A stretch of DNA of 64,000 bases from Rhizobium sp. BK418 (GCF_004341105.1 NZ_SLZK01000001.1:992001-1056000); one strand, 5' to 3'. Positions 41,350 through 51,018 are shown, numbered from the stretch's first letter. Numbers and translations are program-made. The notes: generated by a model from the letters alone, not told the origin.

Positions 41350-42625
41350 AGCGCTGAACACCCTGATCGCCGGCAGGAACGCCGCCGTGACCGAAACCCC
41401 TGCCGGCATCGCCGTCAACGAACTCGACGGCCCCGATGCCGACAGGCTCTACACCCTGTTCGAAGAGGCTGGATGGACCGGGATCACGGCCGAAGATCAG
41501 GCCGGTTCGATCCCTCGCCATCTGATCGCCGGCAATGGCAAAGGCCTGACGATCACGGCCAGCAGACCTGCAATACCCGAAGGCATCGAAGCGATCCTGA
41601 CGCGCAGCGGCTTCGAGGCCCTGCTGGACAGGCCGCCGGCATCGGCAATCGTCTGGATCGAAGGCCTGAGCGATGTCATCGATACAAGATCCGTCCGCTA
41701 TTGCCCCTGGTGGCACCAGGGCGAGTTCCAACCCGAAGCCGGCGCCGAGAGCGTTGCCAAGGTCAACCGCCTGCTCGGCAGGAAGGGGCCGGGCGACCAC
41801 CTCGGCCGCTGGCTCCTGAAAGCGGCCGCCACGCCGGTTCAGCAAGCGGCGATCGAGCCGTGGCGCCTGCGGGCGGCTTCGCGGCTGCTGCGCGCCATGG
41901 CGCAGGAAATCGAGCCGGATAACAGGCTGCTGTTCAAGGGGCCTCCGCCGACGCGCTTCACCGTCGGGGATGAGGAGGATCTGACCGCGGACCTCTTCGC
42001 CACCCTTCAGTCGGTGGCCGCATGGCTATTGGAAAACGAGCGCGAGCTGGAAAACCGCCACGGCCTGCTGGCCGCCGAAATCGCCCGAACCGCCACGCGC
42101 GGCGGCAGCGCCATGGATCTGGCAAGCACGCTGCGGCTGGCGCTCGAAGGCGCGCGCATCGCCTATAATTTCGGCGTCACCCAGCAGAACAAGGATACGC
42201 TGCGGGCGCTCGGCGACCTGCGCAAGGCAGTTTCCGAAGACACGGCGAAACTTTCCGAGATCATGCGAACGCTCGGCACCGCCGTCGCCGGCGCCGTCTT
42301 CGCCAATATCAGCCTCATCGTCGCCCGGATGACGCTGCAGACAAACGCCAAGTTCGTCGGCCCGGCGGCCATGCTCGTCGGCATCGTGCTCGCCATCTAT
42401 GTCCTCTCGGTCATCGGCAGCGGCGTGCACTATATCTGGGTGCAGACCTATCTGCGCAACGAGTGGCGCGGCAGCCTCTACAAGTTCCTCTCCGACGACG
42501 ATTACAAACGCCTCGTCGAAGTGCCCGTCCGCCGCGCCGAAACCGCCTTCTGGAGCGTGGCCGCGGCGGGGATATTGATGATGGTGGTTTCGCTGGTGGC
42601 TCTGTTCAAGATTGCGAGTGCTTGA
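41321..42625 (+). CDS. hypothetical membrane protein coupled to the NA37-like gene
   Basis: A 434-residue protein starting at 41321 (MAPSQSKLAEALNTLIAGRN) after GGTGGAAG, inside the preceding gene. Residues 1-290 are soluble (RYCPWWHQGEFQPEAGAESV, AAWLLENERELENRHGLLAA) with a probable coiled coil near 215-290. The C-terminus has two or three membrane helices (VGPAAMLVGIVLAIYVLSVI, WSVAAAGILMMVVSLVAL). No enzyme motif is recognised. The 29-bp overlap means translational coupling. A soluble nucleic-acid-associated protein plus a membrane protein is a known layout of defence modules; this is only inference here. Confidence 0.55.
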   Translation: MAPSQSKLAEALNTLIAGRNAAVTETPAGIAVNELDGPDADRLYTLFEEAGWTGITAEDQAGSIPRHLIAGNGKGLTITASRPAIPEGIEAILTRSGFEALLDRPPASAIVWIEGLSDVIDTRSVRYCPWWHQGEFQPEAGAESVAKVNRLLGRKGPGDHLGRWLLKAAATPVQQAAIEPWRLRAASRLLRAMAQEIEPDNRLLFKGPPPTRFTVGDEEDLTADLFATLQSVAAWLLENERELENRHGLLAAEIARTATRGGSAMDLASTLRLALEGARIAYNFGVTQQNKDTLRALGDLRKAVSEDTAKLSEIMRTLGTAVAGAVFANISLIVARMTLQTNAKFVGPAAMLVGIVLAIYVLSVIGSGVHYIWVQTYLRNEWRGSLYKFLSDDDYKRLVEVPVRRAETAFWSVAAAGILMMVVSLVALFKIASA

Positions 42626-42715
42626 GGTGCCGATGACGCTACGCTGGGCGCTTTGCGGAACAGAGATAACCCCTGGCTCAAACCTCGCTTGGGGCACCTA
42701 CGCCTCCTCCTCACT

Positions 42716-42855
42716 CCGTCATCCCTGTGCTTGTCACAGGGATCCAGCCACCGCGCGTCCGTGCGGTGAATGGCTCATGTGCGGCGAAAGAAAAAGTCTC
42801 TCCTGCCCAAGGACTTGGGCAGGCTGGATCCCCGTGACAAGCACAGGAATGACGG
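42716..42855. repeat. Family D element with terminal inverted repeats (MITE-like)
   Basis: The ends are 34-bp inverted repeats with two mismatches: CCGTCATCCCTGTGCTTGTC.. at 42716-42749 and ..GACAAGCACAGGAATGACGG at 42822-42855. The 72-bp interior holds two small hairpins. The ends match the arms that flank the GIY-YIG gene at 52456-52932, so this looks like an internally deleted or non-coding form of the same element. It fills most of the gap 42626-43014. Confidence 0.85.
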
Positions 42856-43014
42856 GCGTTTGGTGGGCCGCGCCGACTACGGGCCGGTACGCCGTGCGTG
42901 CCTATGAAACAGACGTGCCCGGCCTCCCAGTGGCTGTTACCCGCTCCCGGCAATCTTGACCTCCGCATACGGCCTCTACCTTAAAAGCCCGGCTGCTATG
43001 CGAAGGAGGCTCCG

Positions 43015-44805
43015 GTGTCGGTATTGATCGAGGACTACGCGCTCATCGGCGATTGCGAAACCGCCGCCCTCGTCTCTAAAAACGGCTCCATCGACTGGCT
43101 CTGTTTTCCGCGCTTCGATTCCCCCGCATGTTTTGCCGCCCTGCTCGGCACGAAGGATAACGGCTTCTGGTCACTGTCACCGTCTGGTGAAAATGTGACC
43201 GCCACACGGCGCTACCGCGACGACACGCTCATCCTCGAAACCGAATTCCGGACCGAGACCGGCACCGCGGTTCTCATCGACTTCATGCCGCTGCGCGACA
43301 ACACGAGCGATCTGATGCGCATCGTCGAGGGCAGGAGCGGCAGCGTCGCCTTCGACATGGAACTCAACCTTCGCTTCGATTACGGCCGGACCGTTCCCTG
43401 GGTCACGCATGGCGAAGACGGCGGCATCACCGCCATTGCCGGCCCGGACAGGCTGACGCTGAATTGCGCCGTGCCGCTCGAAGGCCGCGGCTTGAGCACG
43501 GTCGGCTCCTTCCAGGTTGCGGCCGGCGAAAGCCAGGTCTTCACCCTCACCTGGTCTCCCTCGCATCTGCCGAAGCCGGCCCAGCGGCAGGTGGAATATG
43601 CGCTGCCGGACACGGAGGAATTCTGGCTATCCTTTGCCAAATCCTGCCCGCCCGTCGGCCGCTGGACGCAGCAGGTGAAGCGCTCCCTCATCACCCTGAA
43701 GGCCCTCACCTACATGCCGACGGGCGGCATCGTCGCCGCCGCGACCACCTCCCTGCCGGAAAAGATCGGCGGGCCGCGCAACTGGGACTATCGCTATTGC
43801 TGGCTGCGGGATGCCACGCTGACCCTGCTCGCCCTGATGAAGCTCGGCTATTACGAGGAGGCCCATGCCTGGCGCAACTGGCTGCTGCGCGCGGTCGCCG
43901 GCTCGCCGGAGCAGATGCAGATCATGTATGGCGTGGCCGGCGAGCGCAATCTGCTGGAATGGCAGGTGCCCTGGCTGACGGGCTACGAAGGCTCGCGGCC
44001 CGTGCGCATCGGCAATGCCGCCGCCGAACAGGTGCAGCTCGATGTTTATGGCGAGGTGGCCGACGCCATGCTGCAGGCGCGCAAGGGCGGCCTGCCGCCG
44101 CATCATCGCACCCGCGAGCTCGCGACCGTCATCCTGCCCTTCCTCGCAAAAGCCTGGGGGCAGCCCGATGAGGGCATATGGGAGGTGCGCGGCGAGCGCC
44201 AGCATTTCACCTATTCCAAGGTCATGGCCTGGGTGGCCTTCGACCGCGCCGTCAAGATCGCCGAGGAGGACGGCGAGCCGGAGGCCGCCGCCCGCTGGCG
44301 CGCGCTCGCCGATCGCATCCATGCCGAAGTCTGCACAAAGGGCTTCGACGCCGAGCTCGGCTGCTTCACCCAGGCCTACGGCTCCAAGGCGATGGATGCC
44401 AGCCTGCTGCATCTCGGCATGGTCGGCTTCATCGCGCCGGACGATCCGCGCTATGTCGCGACCGTCGAGGCAATCGAGCGCAGGCTGATGCGCGACGGCC
44501 TGCTGCTGCGCTACGAGACCCGGGAGGTGGACGACGGACTGCCACCGGGCGAAGGCGCCTTCCTCGCCTGCAGCTTCTGGCTCGTCGACGCCCTCAACAT
44601 GATCGGCCGCCGGGACGACGCGCTGCGCCTGTTCGAGCGGCTGCTGGCGATTTGCAACGATGTCGGGCTGCTGGCGGAGGAATACGATCCTGCCGCCGGC
44701 CGCATGCTGGGGAATTTCCCGCAGGCGTTCAGCCATGTCGGGTTGATCAACAGTGCCTTGAACTTTGCACGGGCGGAAGGGCCGGCGGATCAGCGCTCGG
44801 CGTGA
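43015..44805 (+). CDS. glycoside hydrolase family 15 (glucoamylase/trehalase-like)
   Basis: A 596-residue cytosolic protein with a GTG start at 43015 after GAAGGAGG. The N-terminal beta-sandwich opens with IEDYALIGDCETAALVSKNG and SIDWLCFPRFDSPACFAALL, the typical start of bacterial GH15 enzymes. The (alpha/alpha)6 barrel follows: PRNWDYRYCWLRDATLTLLA (conserved substrate loop), HFTYSKVMAWVAFDRAVKIA, and near the C-terminus AEEYDPAAGRMLGNFPQAFSHVG, where Glu is the catalytic base. Enzymes of this subgroup act on alpha-glucans or trehalose; the mycobacterial relative is a trehalase. It stands alone between repeats. Confidence 0.9.
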   Translation: MSVLIEDYALIGDCETAALVSKNGSIDWLCFPRFDSPACFAALLGTKDNGFWSLSPSGENVTATRRYRDDTLILETEFRTETGTAVLIDFMPLRDNTSDLMRIVEGRSGSVAFDMELNLRFDYGRTVPWVTHGEDGGITAIAGPDRLTLNCAVPLEGRGLSTVGSFQVAAGESQVFTLTWSPSHLPKPAQRQVEYALPDTEEFWLSFAKSCPPVGRWTQQVKRSLITLKALTYMPTGGIVAAATTSLPEKIGGPRNWDYRYCWLRDATLTLLALMKLGYYEEAHAWRNWLLRAVAGSPEQMQIMYGVAGERNLLEWQVPWLTGYEGSRPVRIGNAAAEQVQLDVYGEVADAMLQARKGGLPPHHRTRELATVILPFLAKAWGQPDEGIWEVRGERQHFTYSKVMAWVAFDRAVKIAEEDGEPEAAARWRALADRIHAEVCTKGFDAELGCFTQAYGSKAMDASLLHLGMVGFIAPDDPRYVATVEAIERRLMRDGLLLRYETREVDDGLPPGEGAFLACSFWLVDALNMIGRRDDALRLFERLLAICNDVGLLAEEYDPAAGRMLGNFPQAFSHVGLINSALNFARAEGPADQRSA

Positions 44806-44829
44806 TGGAGTGGAGAAACCGCTGAAGGA

Positions 44830-44977
44830 AAACCCCTCCCCAACCCCTCCCCACAAGGGGGAGGGACTAACCAGGGGCATTCTCCCAGCTTCTTCCGAAA
44901 CGTTGAAGATATGGAAAGCGGATGAGGCAGTTTAAGCCCCTCCCCCTTGTGGGGAGGGGTTTGGGGCGGGGTCTTTT
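44830..44977. repeat. Family A intergenic palindromic repeat (RIME-like), complete copy
   Basis: CCCCTCCCCACAAGGGGGAG and CCCCTCCCCCTTGTGGGGAG arms with the conserved interior GTTGAAGATATGGAAAGCGG. It fills most of the gap between the GH15 gene and uvrB. Confidence 0.9.
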
Positions 44978-45082
44978 GATCACGCGGCAGAGAAACTATT
45001 CAAAAATCCGAACGATTCATTCGTTTCCCTTTTGTACTCTCAACCCCTTCCATTTCCCTGTCACAACAGCCATATTCCGCCC

Positions 45083-48067
45083 ATGGCAAAATCTCCGAAG
45101 AAATCCCCCGCCTCGACCGGTTTCGAGGAAGCTCCCCAATCGTCTTTTACCGGGACGCCCTTCGAGTGGAACGAGAAGGATAAGCGAGTCCCGGCAGAAG
45201 ACTCCGCTCCCCTGTCCGGCAGCGTCGCCGACTGGGTGAAGCAGCTCGAGGCGGATGCGGAAGCCGCCGGCGTCGAAAGCCAGCGCGAAATCGCCTCCAA
45301 GGCGGGCAAGCATCGCAAGAAGGTGGAGAACGAGGCGCGCAAACACACCGAGGCCGTCAGCGTCAACAAGAAGGCGACGGTCAGCAAGACGGCGCGTGGC
45401 GTTTCCATCGGTGGCTCGACCGATCCCAAGACGCGCGCGGCTGCTGGCCTAAACCCGGTCGCCGGTCTCGATATCTCGCTGGAAGATGCCGACAAGATCT
45501 CGCCCGGCGGCGTTACCGCCACGGTGGAGGCGCTGTCGAAGCTGATCGAGAGCGGCAACCCGCTGCACAAGAACGGCAAGATCTGGACTCCGCACCGCCC
45601 TGCCCGGCCGGATAAATCCGAAGGCGGCATCACCATCCGCATGGCCTCGGAATACAAGCCCGCCGGCGACCAGCCAACGGCGATCCGCGATCTCGTCAGC
45701 GGGCTGGAGAGCGGCGAGCGCAGCCAGGTTCTGCTCGGCGTCACCGGCTCGGGCAAGACCTTCACCATGGCCAAGGTGATCGAGGAAACGCAGCGCCCGG
45801 CGCTCATTCTCGCGCCGAACAAGACGCTGGCCGCCCAGCTCTATTCCGAATTCAAGAATTTCTTCCCCGACAATGCGGTAGAATATTTCGTTTCCTACTA
45901 CGATTATTATCAGCCGGAAGCCTATGTGCCGCGCTCCGACACCTATATCGAGAAGGAAAGCTCCATCAACGAGCAGATCGACCGCATGCGCCACTCGGCG
46001 ACGCGCTCGCTGCTCGAACGCGACGATTGCATCATCGTCGCCTCCGTCTCCTGCATCTACGGTATCGGCTCGGTCGAAACCTATACGGCCATGACCTTCC
46101 AGATGAATGTCGGCGACCGGCTGGACCAGCGCCAGCTGCTGGCCGATCTCGTGGCCCAGCAATACAAGCGCCGCGACATGGACTTCCAGCGCGGTTCCTT
46201 CCGCGTGCGCGGCGATACGATCGAAATCTTCCCCGCCCACCTAGAAGATGCCGCCTGGCGCATCAGCATGTTCGGCGACGAGATCGACGCCATCACCGAA
46301 TTCGACCCGCTGACCGGCCAGAAGACGGGCGACCTGAAATCGGTGAAGATCTACGCCAACTCGCACTATGTCACGCCGCGCCCGACGCTGAATGCCGCGA
46401 TCAAATCCATCAAGGAAGAGCTGAAAGGCCGCCTGGTGGAGCTGGGAAAGGCCGGCCGCCTGCTGGAGGCCCAGCGCCTGGAACAGCGCACCCGCTACGA
46501 CCTGGAAATGCTGGAGGCGACCGGCTCCTGCCAGGGCATCGAGAACTATTCGCGCTACCTCACCGGCCGCGACCCCGGCGACCCGCCGCCGACGCTGTTC
46601 GAATATGTGCCTGATAATGCCATCGTCTTCATCGACGAAAGCCATGTCACCATTCCGCAGATCGGCGGCATGTACCGGGGCGACTTCCGGCGCAAGGCGA
46701 CACTGGCCGAATACGGCTTCCGCCTGCCCTCCTGCATGGACAACCGCCCGCTGCGCTTCGAGGAATGGGACGCCATGCGCCCGGACACGATCGCCGTCTC
46801 GGCAACCCCCGGCAGCTGGGAGCTGGAACAATCCGGCGGCGTTTTCGCCGAACAGGTCATCCGACCCACGGGCCTCATCGATCCGCCCGTCGAAGTGCGC
46901 TCCGCCCGCAGCCAGGTGGACGACGTGCTCGGCGAGATCCGCGAGACGGCCGCCAAGGGCTACCGCACCCTCTGCACCGTGCTGACCAAGCGCATGGCCG
47001 AAGACCTGACCGAATATCTGCATGAACAGGGCGTGCGCGTGCGCTACATGCACTCGGATATCGACACGCTGGAGCGTATCGAGATCATCCGCGACCTGCG
47101 CCTCGGCGCTTTCGACGTGCTCGTCGGCATCAACCTGCTGCGCGAGGGCCTGGATATTCCCGAATGCGGCTTCGTCGCCATTCTCGATGCCGACAAGGAA
47201 GGCTTCCTGCGCTCCGAGACCTCGCTGATCCAGACGATCGGTCGTGCCGCGCGTAACGTCGACGGCAAGGTCATCCTCTATGCCGACACCATCACCGGCT
47301 CCATGCAGCGCGCCATGGACGAGACGGCGCGGCGTCGCGAAAAGCAGATGGCCTATAACCAGGAGCACGGCATCACGCCCGAAAGCGTCAAGGCCAAGAT
47401 CTCCGATATCCTCGACTCGGTCTACGAGCGGGACCACGTCCGCGCCGATATCTCCGGCGCCTCCGGCAAGGGTTTTGCCGATGGCGGCAACCTCGTCGGC
47501 AACAACCTGCAGGCCCATCTCAACGCGCTGGAAAAGAGCATGCGCGACGCCGCCGCCGACCTCGACTTCGAAAAGGCCGCCCGCCTGCGCGACGAAATCA
47601 AACGCCTCAAGGCCGTCGAACTCGCCGCCATGGACGACCCGCTGGCGCGCGAGGAAGCCAAGTCGATGGAAGGCAAAGGGCGCGGCAAATCGATTTCCCC
47701 CCTTGTGGGGGAGATGTCCGGCAGGACAGAGGGGGGTGCCACATCCACCTACTTCGCCAAACCCCACCTCGACGAAATGGGCCGCCACGTCGCCACCCCG
47801 GCGGACGGCAAGAGCCTCTTCCGCCGCAACACGCTGGACGAGATGACCGTGGGCCGGACGGAAAAGCCGGTGACCGGGCATGTGCCGGAAAAGCCGGAAG
47901 CGTCGATGGGCACGAAGCGGTTTTCGCCGTTGCTGGAGGGGCAGCCGGAGCGGGATGATGTGCGGCCGCTGGTGCGCGGCAAGGCGGGTGTCGGGAGTTA
48001 TGAGGACGCCGGCGAGCAAAGGCGCAAGGGGCGGACGAAGAACAAGACCGGGCGGCCGGGGCGGTAA
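45083..48067 (+). CDS. uvrB: UvrB, excinuclease ABC subunit B
   Basis: A 994-residue DNA-repair helicase, long for UvrB (usually about 670-680 residues) owing to extra ends. The N-terminal 190 residues are a charged Lys/Ser/Ala-rich extension. The conserved core begins [20 protein letters not shown], with Walker [14 protein letters not shown] near residue 220, the beta-hairpin [26 protein letters not shown] near 517 and [20 protein letters not shown]. The UvrC-binding UVR motif is [20 protein letters not shown] near 820. After it comes a low-complexity tail that contains an in-frame repeat arm (47691-47743). UvrB verifies damage and loads UvrC. No clear ribosome-binding site is seen before the ATG at 45083. 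Confidence 0.97.
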   Translation: MAKSPKKSPASTGFEEAPQSSFTGTPFEWNEKDKRVPAEDSAPLSGSVADWVKQLEADAEAAGVESQREIASKAGKHRKKVENEARKHTEAVSVNKKATVSKTARGVSIGGSTDPKTRAAAGLNPVAGLDISLEDADKISPGGVTATVEALSKLIESGNPLHKNGKIWTPHRPARPDKSEGGITIRMASEYKPAGDQPTAIRDLVSGLESGERSQVLLGVTGSGKTFTMAKVIEETQRPALILAPNKTLAAQLYSEFKNFFPDNAVEYFVSYYDYYQPEAYVPRSDTYIEKESSINEQIDRMRHSATRSLLERDDCIIVASVSCIYGIGSVETYTAMTFQMNVGDRLDQRQLLADLVAQQYKRRDMDFQRGSFRVRGDTIEIFPAHLEDAAWRISMFGDEIDAITEFDPLTGQKTGDLKSVKIYANSHYVTPRPTLNAAIKSIKEELKGRLVELGKAGRLLEAQRLEQRTRYDLEMLEATGSCQGIENYSRYLTGRDPGDPPPTLFEYVPDNAIVFIDESHVTIPQIGGMYRGDFRRKATLAEYGFRLPSCMDNRPLRFEEWDAMRPDTIAVSATPGSWELEQSGGVFAEQVIRPTGLIDPPVEVRSARSQVDDVLGEIRETAAKGYRTLCTVLTKRMAEDLTEYLHEQGVRVRYMHSDIDTLERIEIIRDLRLGAFDVLVGINLLREGLDIPECGFVAILDADKEGFLRSETSLIQTIGRAARNVDGKVILYADTITGSMQRAMDETARRREKQMAYNQEHGITPESVKAKISDILDSVYERDHVRADISGASGKGFADGGNLVGNNLQAHLNALEKSMRDAAADLDFEKAARLRDEIKRLKAVELAAMDDPLAREEAKSMEGKGRGKSISPLVGEMSGRTEGGATSTYFAKPHLDEMGRHVATPADGKSLFRRNTLDEMTVGRTEKPVTGHVPEKPEASMGTKRFSPLLEGQPERDDVRPLVRGKAGVGSYEDAGEQRRKGRTKNKTGRPGR
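47691..47743. repeat. Family B repeat arm inserted in frame in uvrB
   Basis: TTCCCCCCTTGTGGGGGAGA then TGTCCGGCAGGACAGAGGGG is the right arm of the family B element (compare 17451-17500 and 33601-33650). It lies after the UVR motif and is translated as [19 protein letters not shown] (about residues 870-888) without disturbing the frame. Confidence 0.9.
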
Positions 48068-48087
48068 TAAAGGCGTTTACTTTGTCG

Positions 48088-48122
48088 CCTACAAACGCCT
48101 GACCTGATCAGGCGTTTGTAGG
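48088..48122. repeat. 35-bp perfect palindrome downstream of uvrB
   Basis: CCTACAAACGCCTGA and TCAGGCGTTTGTAGG are exact 15-bp inverted repeats around CCTGA, 20 bp past the uvrB stop. No T tract follows, so it is not a classical terminator. It lies at the left boundary of the lower-GC segment 48123-51020. A partial third copy (AGGCGTTTAC) is at 48071. Confidence 0.85.
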
Positions 48123-48461
48123 CCCGAAGGAAGCCATCATATTCAATACTATCCTGCGCTACATCCTTGCGGATTCTTACTGGCAGTCACCTCGGAAGCT
48201 GCTTTCCTGCAGATGACAAACGCCTCCAGAGCGAACGAAGTGCGGTTGTGTTTTTTGATTCGGTTCTATCGTCCGACATTAAATTCAGCAGGTGTCGGCT
48301 AGTGACGGCTTTCGTCTGTCTAAGACGAAATTGTCTTCTTGTGCATATCATCCTTGCAACAGTTAGATTGCGTTTTCAAAGCACCTGCAACCGAATAGCT
48401 TAAATCGTAGCTTTACTAAAGCCGTGCAGCTGTTTGCATCGCGTTACCGGAGGCAGCGGCA
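48123..48461. other. AT-richer leader region of the KAP-HNH insert
   Basis: This 339-bp stretch has a lower GC content than the core genome. No gene or hairpin was recognised; it must carry the promoter of the KAP gene. GGAGG lies ten bases before the ATG at 48462. Confidence 0.4.
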
Positions 48462-50186
48462 ATGTCGCTAAAAACGATCGAGAACGAAATTAATCGCTTT
48501 CTCGCAAATTCGGAACCCGAAGTTCTGTGCATTAAAGGAAAGTGGGGCGTCGGAAAGACATTTACGTGGGAACGGTTGTTAGCTGACGCGCATGCTCACT
48601 CCGGCAAATTGGCGCTGAAGAAGTACTCGTATGTAACGCTATTCGGACTCAACTCTCTTGAAGATCTGCGCTTCTCGATCTTTGAAAATACCGTCTCTGG
48701 GGCCGACCTTCCGAAAGGTGCTAGCCTAGAGTCCTTCTCCAATCTGGTTGCACGGAGCGGTGATTTCGCCCGCAAAAGTCGGCAAGCGATAGAGCTTTTT
48801 TCCGCCTTCTTTAATCGAAAGGCCGTAACGGACGTCTTGCTGAAAGCGGGGTTCTTGAGCGTCAGAGAGCAATTGATTTGTATTGATGATCTTGAACGAG
48901 CCGGAAAAGGTCTTGAGGTGCGGGACGTTCTGGGGCTCATCTCATTTCTAAAAACCAAACGCGCCTGCAAAGTTGCTTTTCTACTCAACGACGAGCAATT
49001 TGCAGACGAACACAAAGGTGAGTTCACCAAGCAACTGGAAAAAGTCGCCGATACAATACTCTCGTTTGATCTTTTGCCCGAGGAAGCAATGCAAATTGCA
49101 TTTATCGGCGATGAAAGCGAAGTTCAGCGCACGATCAAGCCACTTGTAGGTATCCTGCGAATAACCAACATCCGCGTCATCAAAAAAATCGAGAAGGCAG
49201 CGGATCGCCTTGCAGAAATCCTCAAAGATCAAGACGAAACCATAGTCAAGCAGGCGATTACCGCACTTGTTCTCGGTATGTCGTCTCGGTTTGAACCGAA
49301 TATGCCTCCGATAAGCTTTATCAGACAATACAACGGCTTATTCGACGCGATAACGGCGAAGGACGGAGAAAATGCTGCGGAGGTAAAGTGGGCTGATATG
49401 CTGAACCCCTACCCTTATTCATCAACTGACGAGTTGGATAATGCCATACTCGATGGAGTCGAAGCCGGATACTTCGATGACGCTCGATTGCTTGAGATAG
49501 CGGCCGTAGTTGCATCACGAAATAACAAAGCCGAAGGAGGCGAGCAGTTTAGCCGGGTCTGGGCCGAGATGTATCACCGGTCTTTGGCAGTAGATGACGA
49601 TACATTCTTGAATGCCCTTTTCCAAAGCGCCATCCATGACGCAGCAGTTATAACACCTCTAAATATGAATAGCGCTATCAAGATGCTTCGAGAAAATGGA
49701 CGTTCTGAACAAGCTGATCAGCTGATCGAAAAATATACCGACGCCCGCTCGGACGAGGCACTCGAGTTCTTCGACATTACGAATCACCATTTCACCGTAC
49801 AAGATGGCGTCGACCCCCATCTTGAAGCCGCGTTCCAAAAGAAACTTGCCTCTTTCGTCGATAGCCGCGATCCTTTTGATGTCCTGAAGAAGGTGGGCTC
49901 GCAACGGGGTTGGTCGGCGGCGGACGTGACTGTGATCTCAAAACTTTCTGCGGAGGATTTCGAGACGATGTTTGAGAAGCTGGACGGAGATCTATTGCGC
50001 CCAACGATTGAGACGATCTCCTACCTTGGAAATAGTACGGCACTTGGATCGGGCTCGATTCGAGATGCGTTCAAAGAAGGGCTTCGCCGAATTGCTCGGA
50101 AATCGCCCCTCAGAGCTCAGAAGGTTGCGCGCTTTGGAGTCACCGTTGAGGATCCTCGGGAGGAGCAGGCAGCCGCAACAGCGTGA
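48462..50186 (+). CDS. KAP-like P-loop NTPase
   Basis: A 574-residue predicted ATPase. GKWGVGKT at residues 26-33 is a Walker A of the KAP/STAND-like kind (G-x-W-G-x-G-K-T), and LICIDDLERAGKGLEVRDVL (138-157) has Walker B with the DDLER variant of the KAP DDLDR. VAFLLNDEQFADEHKGEFTK is the sensor region. Residues 200-300 are the typical helical lid (FDLLPEEAMQIAFIGDESEV, IRVIKKIEKAADRLAEIL). The last 270 residues are helical and unassigned. KAP NTPases are often found in phage-defence or signalling modules, some membrane-linked; no membrane helix is visible here. The HNH gene starts 34 bp downstream, so both are one operon. Confidence 0.75.
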   Translation: MSLKTIENEINRFLANSEPEVLCIKGKWGVGKTFTWERLLADAHAHSGKLALKKYSYVTLFGLNSLEDLRFSIFENTVSGADLPKGASLESFSNLVARSGDFARKSRQAIELFSAFFNRKAVTDVLLKAGFLSVREQLICIDDLERAGKGLEVRDVLGLISFLKTKRACKVAFLLNDEQFADEHKGEFTKQLEKVADTILSFDLLPEEAMQIAFIGDESEVQRTIKPLVGILRITNIRVIKKIEKAADRLAEILKDQDETIVKQAITALVLGMSSRFEPNMPPISFIRQYNGLFDAITAKDGENAAEVKWADMLNPYPYSSTDELDNAILDGVEAGYFDDARLLEIAAVVASRNNKAEGGEQFSRVWAEMYHRSLAVDDDTFLNALFQSAIHDAAVITPLNMNSAIKMLRENGRSEQADQLIEKYTDARSDEALEFFDITNHHFTVQDGVDPHLEAAFQKKLASFVDSRDPFDVLKKVGSQRGWSAADVTVISKLSAEDFETMFEKLDGDLLRPTIETISYLGNSTALGSGSIRDAFKEGLRRIARKSPLRAQKVARFGVTVEDPREEQAAATA

Positions 50187-50220
50187 AGCGGGCATCAGCT
50201 TCGTCTGGAGGTTCGGGGGA

Positions 50221-51018
50221 ATGGACGCCAGCAAAAACCGGAAACAACGATTCCTTGATGCGCATCCACTCTGCTTTTTTTGCGGTAGGCAGTCCGCAAC
50301 GATCGACCACGTTCCATCCAGGGAATGTTTTAGGGATCGCGTGTGGCCGGAGGGATATGAGTTTCCCGCCTGTTATGCTTGCAACAACGGTGCTGGCCCA
50401 ATGGAGCAGGTTGTCGCGCTCTATCTGCTTATGGGAAATCACGACGGCACGCGACCGACCTCGCAATTCGAGAAGCTTATCGCTGGCGTCCGGAACAATG
50501 CACCTCAATTTCTCCCGAAGGTGGATATGTCCGCGAACGCAAAGAAGCGAGCGCTATCACAATACAATTTTCCATTGCCTACTGATCAGCCGATAGCGAA
50601 AGCCCCTATCGTTGAACTCCCTGACAAGAACCGCGAAGCCTTCCGACTTTTCGAGCGCCGCTTGATATGCGCACTTTATTACCTGCATATGGATGAGGTC
50701 ATGCCGCTCACGCATATGATCAGGACGCACAGATTGCAGGCAATCCAGAAAAGCGCGGACCAGCTAGTCCACGAAGTCATCCCCATGCTACCGAATGGGA
50801 TCGTGACCAAGCGTCAGAACACAAACATAGGCGATCAGTTTTTCTACAATTGGCACGGCGACCACGAAACCAAGATGTTCGCCTTCCTGGCACAATTCTC
50901 GCTGTCATTCGTGTTCATCGGCGCTGCTTGCCGAGTTGAAGATATAGCAGGAGGAGAAGACTACCTACCTCACTCCACGGATGTCATCATCCGTGATGCT
51001 GCGGACGGAATTCGATAA
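50221..51018 (+). CDS. HNH-type (treble-clef) putative nuclease
   Basis: A 265-residue protein starting at 50221 (MDASKNRKQRFLDAHPLCFF) after GGGGGA. A treble-clef zinc site is formed by CFFC (Cys18, Cys21) and PACYACN (Cys51, Cys54), with DHVPSRECF between, giving the Asp29-His30 pair of the HNH/His-Me nuclease core and Asn55 as a candidate third catalytic residue. The C-terminal 200 residues are unassigned (FRLFERRLICALYYLHMDEV). Encoded right after a KAP NTPase, it could be its effector nuclease, an ATPase-plus-HNH arrangement like Septu (PtuA/PtuB) but from different families. Activity is inferred from motifs only. Confidence 0.7.
   Translation: MDASKNRKQRFLDAHPLCFFCGRQSATIDHVPSRECFRDRVWPEGYEFPACYACNNGAGPMEQVVALYLLMGNHDGTRPTSQFEKLIAGVRNNAPQFLPKVDMSANAKKRALSQYNFPLPTDQPIAKAPIVELPDKNREAFRLFERRLICALYYLHMDEVMPLTHMIRTHRLQAIQKSADQLVHEVIPMLPNGIVTKRQNTNIGDQFFYNWHGDHETKMFAFLAQFSLSFVFIGAACRVEDIAGGEDYLPHSTDVIIRDAADGIR

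Noticed and set aside
40009..41418. 469-codon minus-strand open frame over the NA37-like gene
   Set aside because: The plus-strand gene has a strong ribosome-binding site and family-like segments; the minus frame has none and runs through the family D repeat.
45009..45030. possible LexA (SOS) box upstream of uvrB around CCGAACGATTCATTCG
   Set aside because: The alphaproteobacterial box is GTTC-N7-GTTC or GAAC-N7-GAAC; here the second half does not fit.
46241..48019. 592-codon minus-strand open frame over uvrB
   Set aside because: Antisense shadow of uvrB; composition is His/Gly/Arg-rich and no domain is recognisable.
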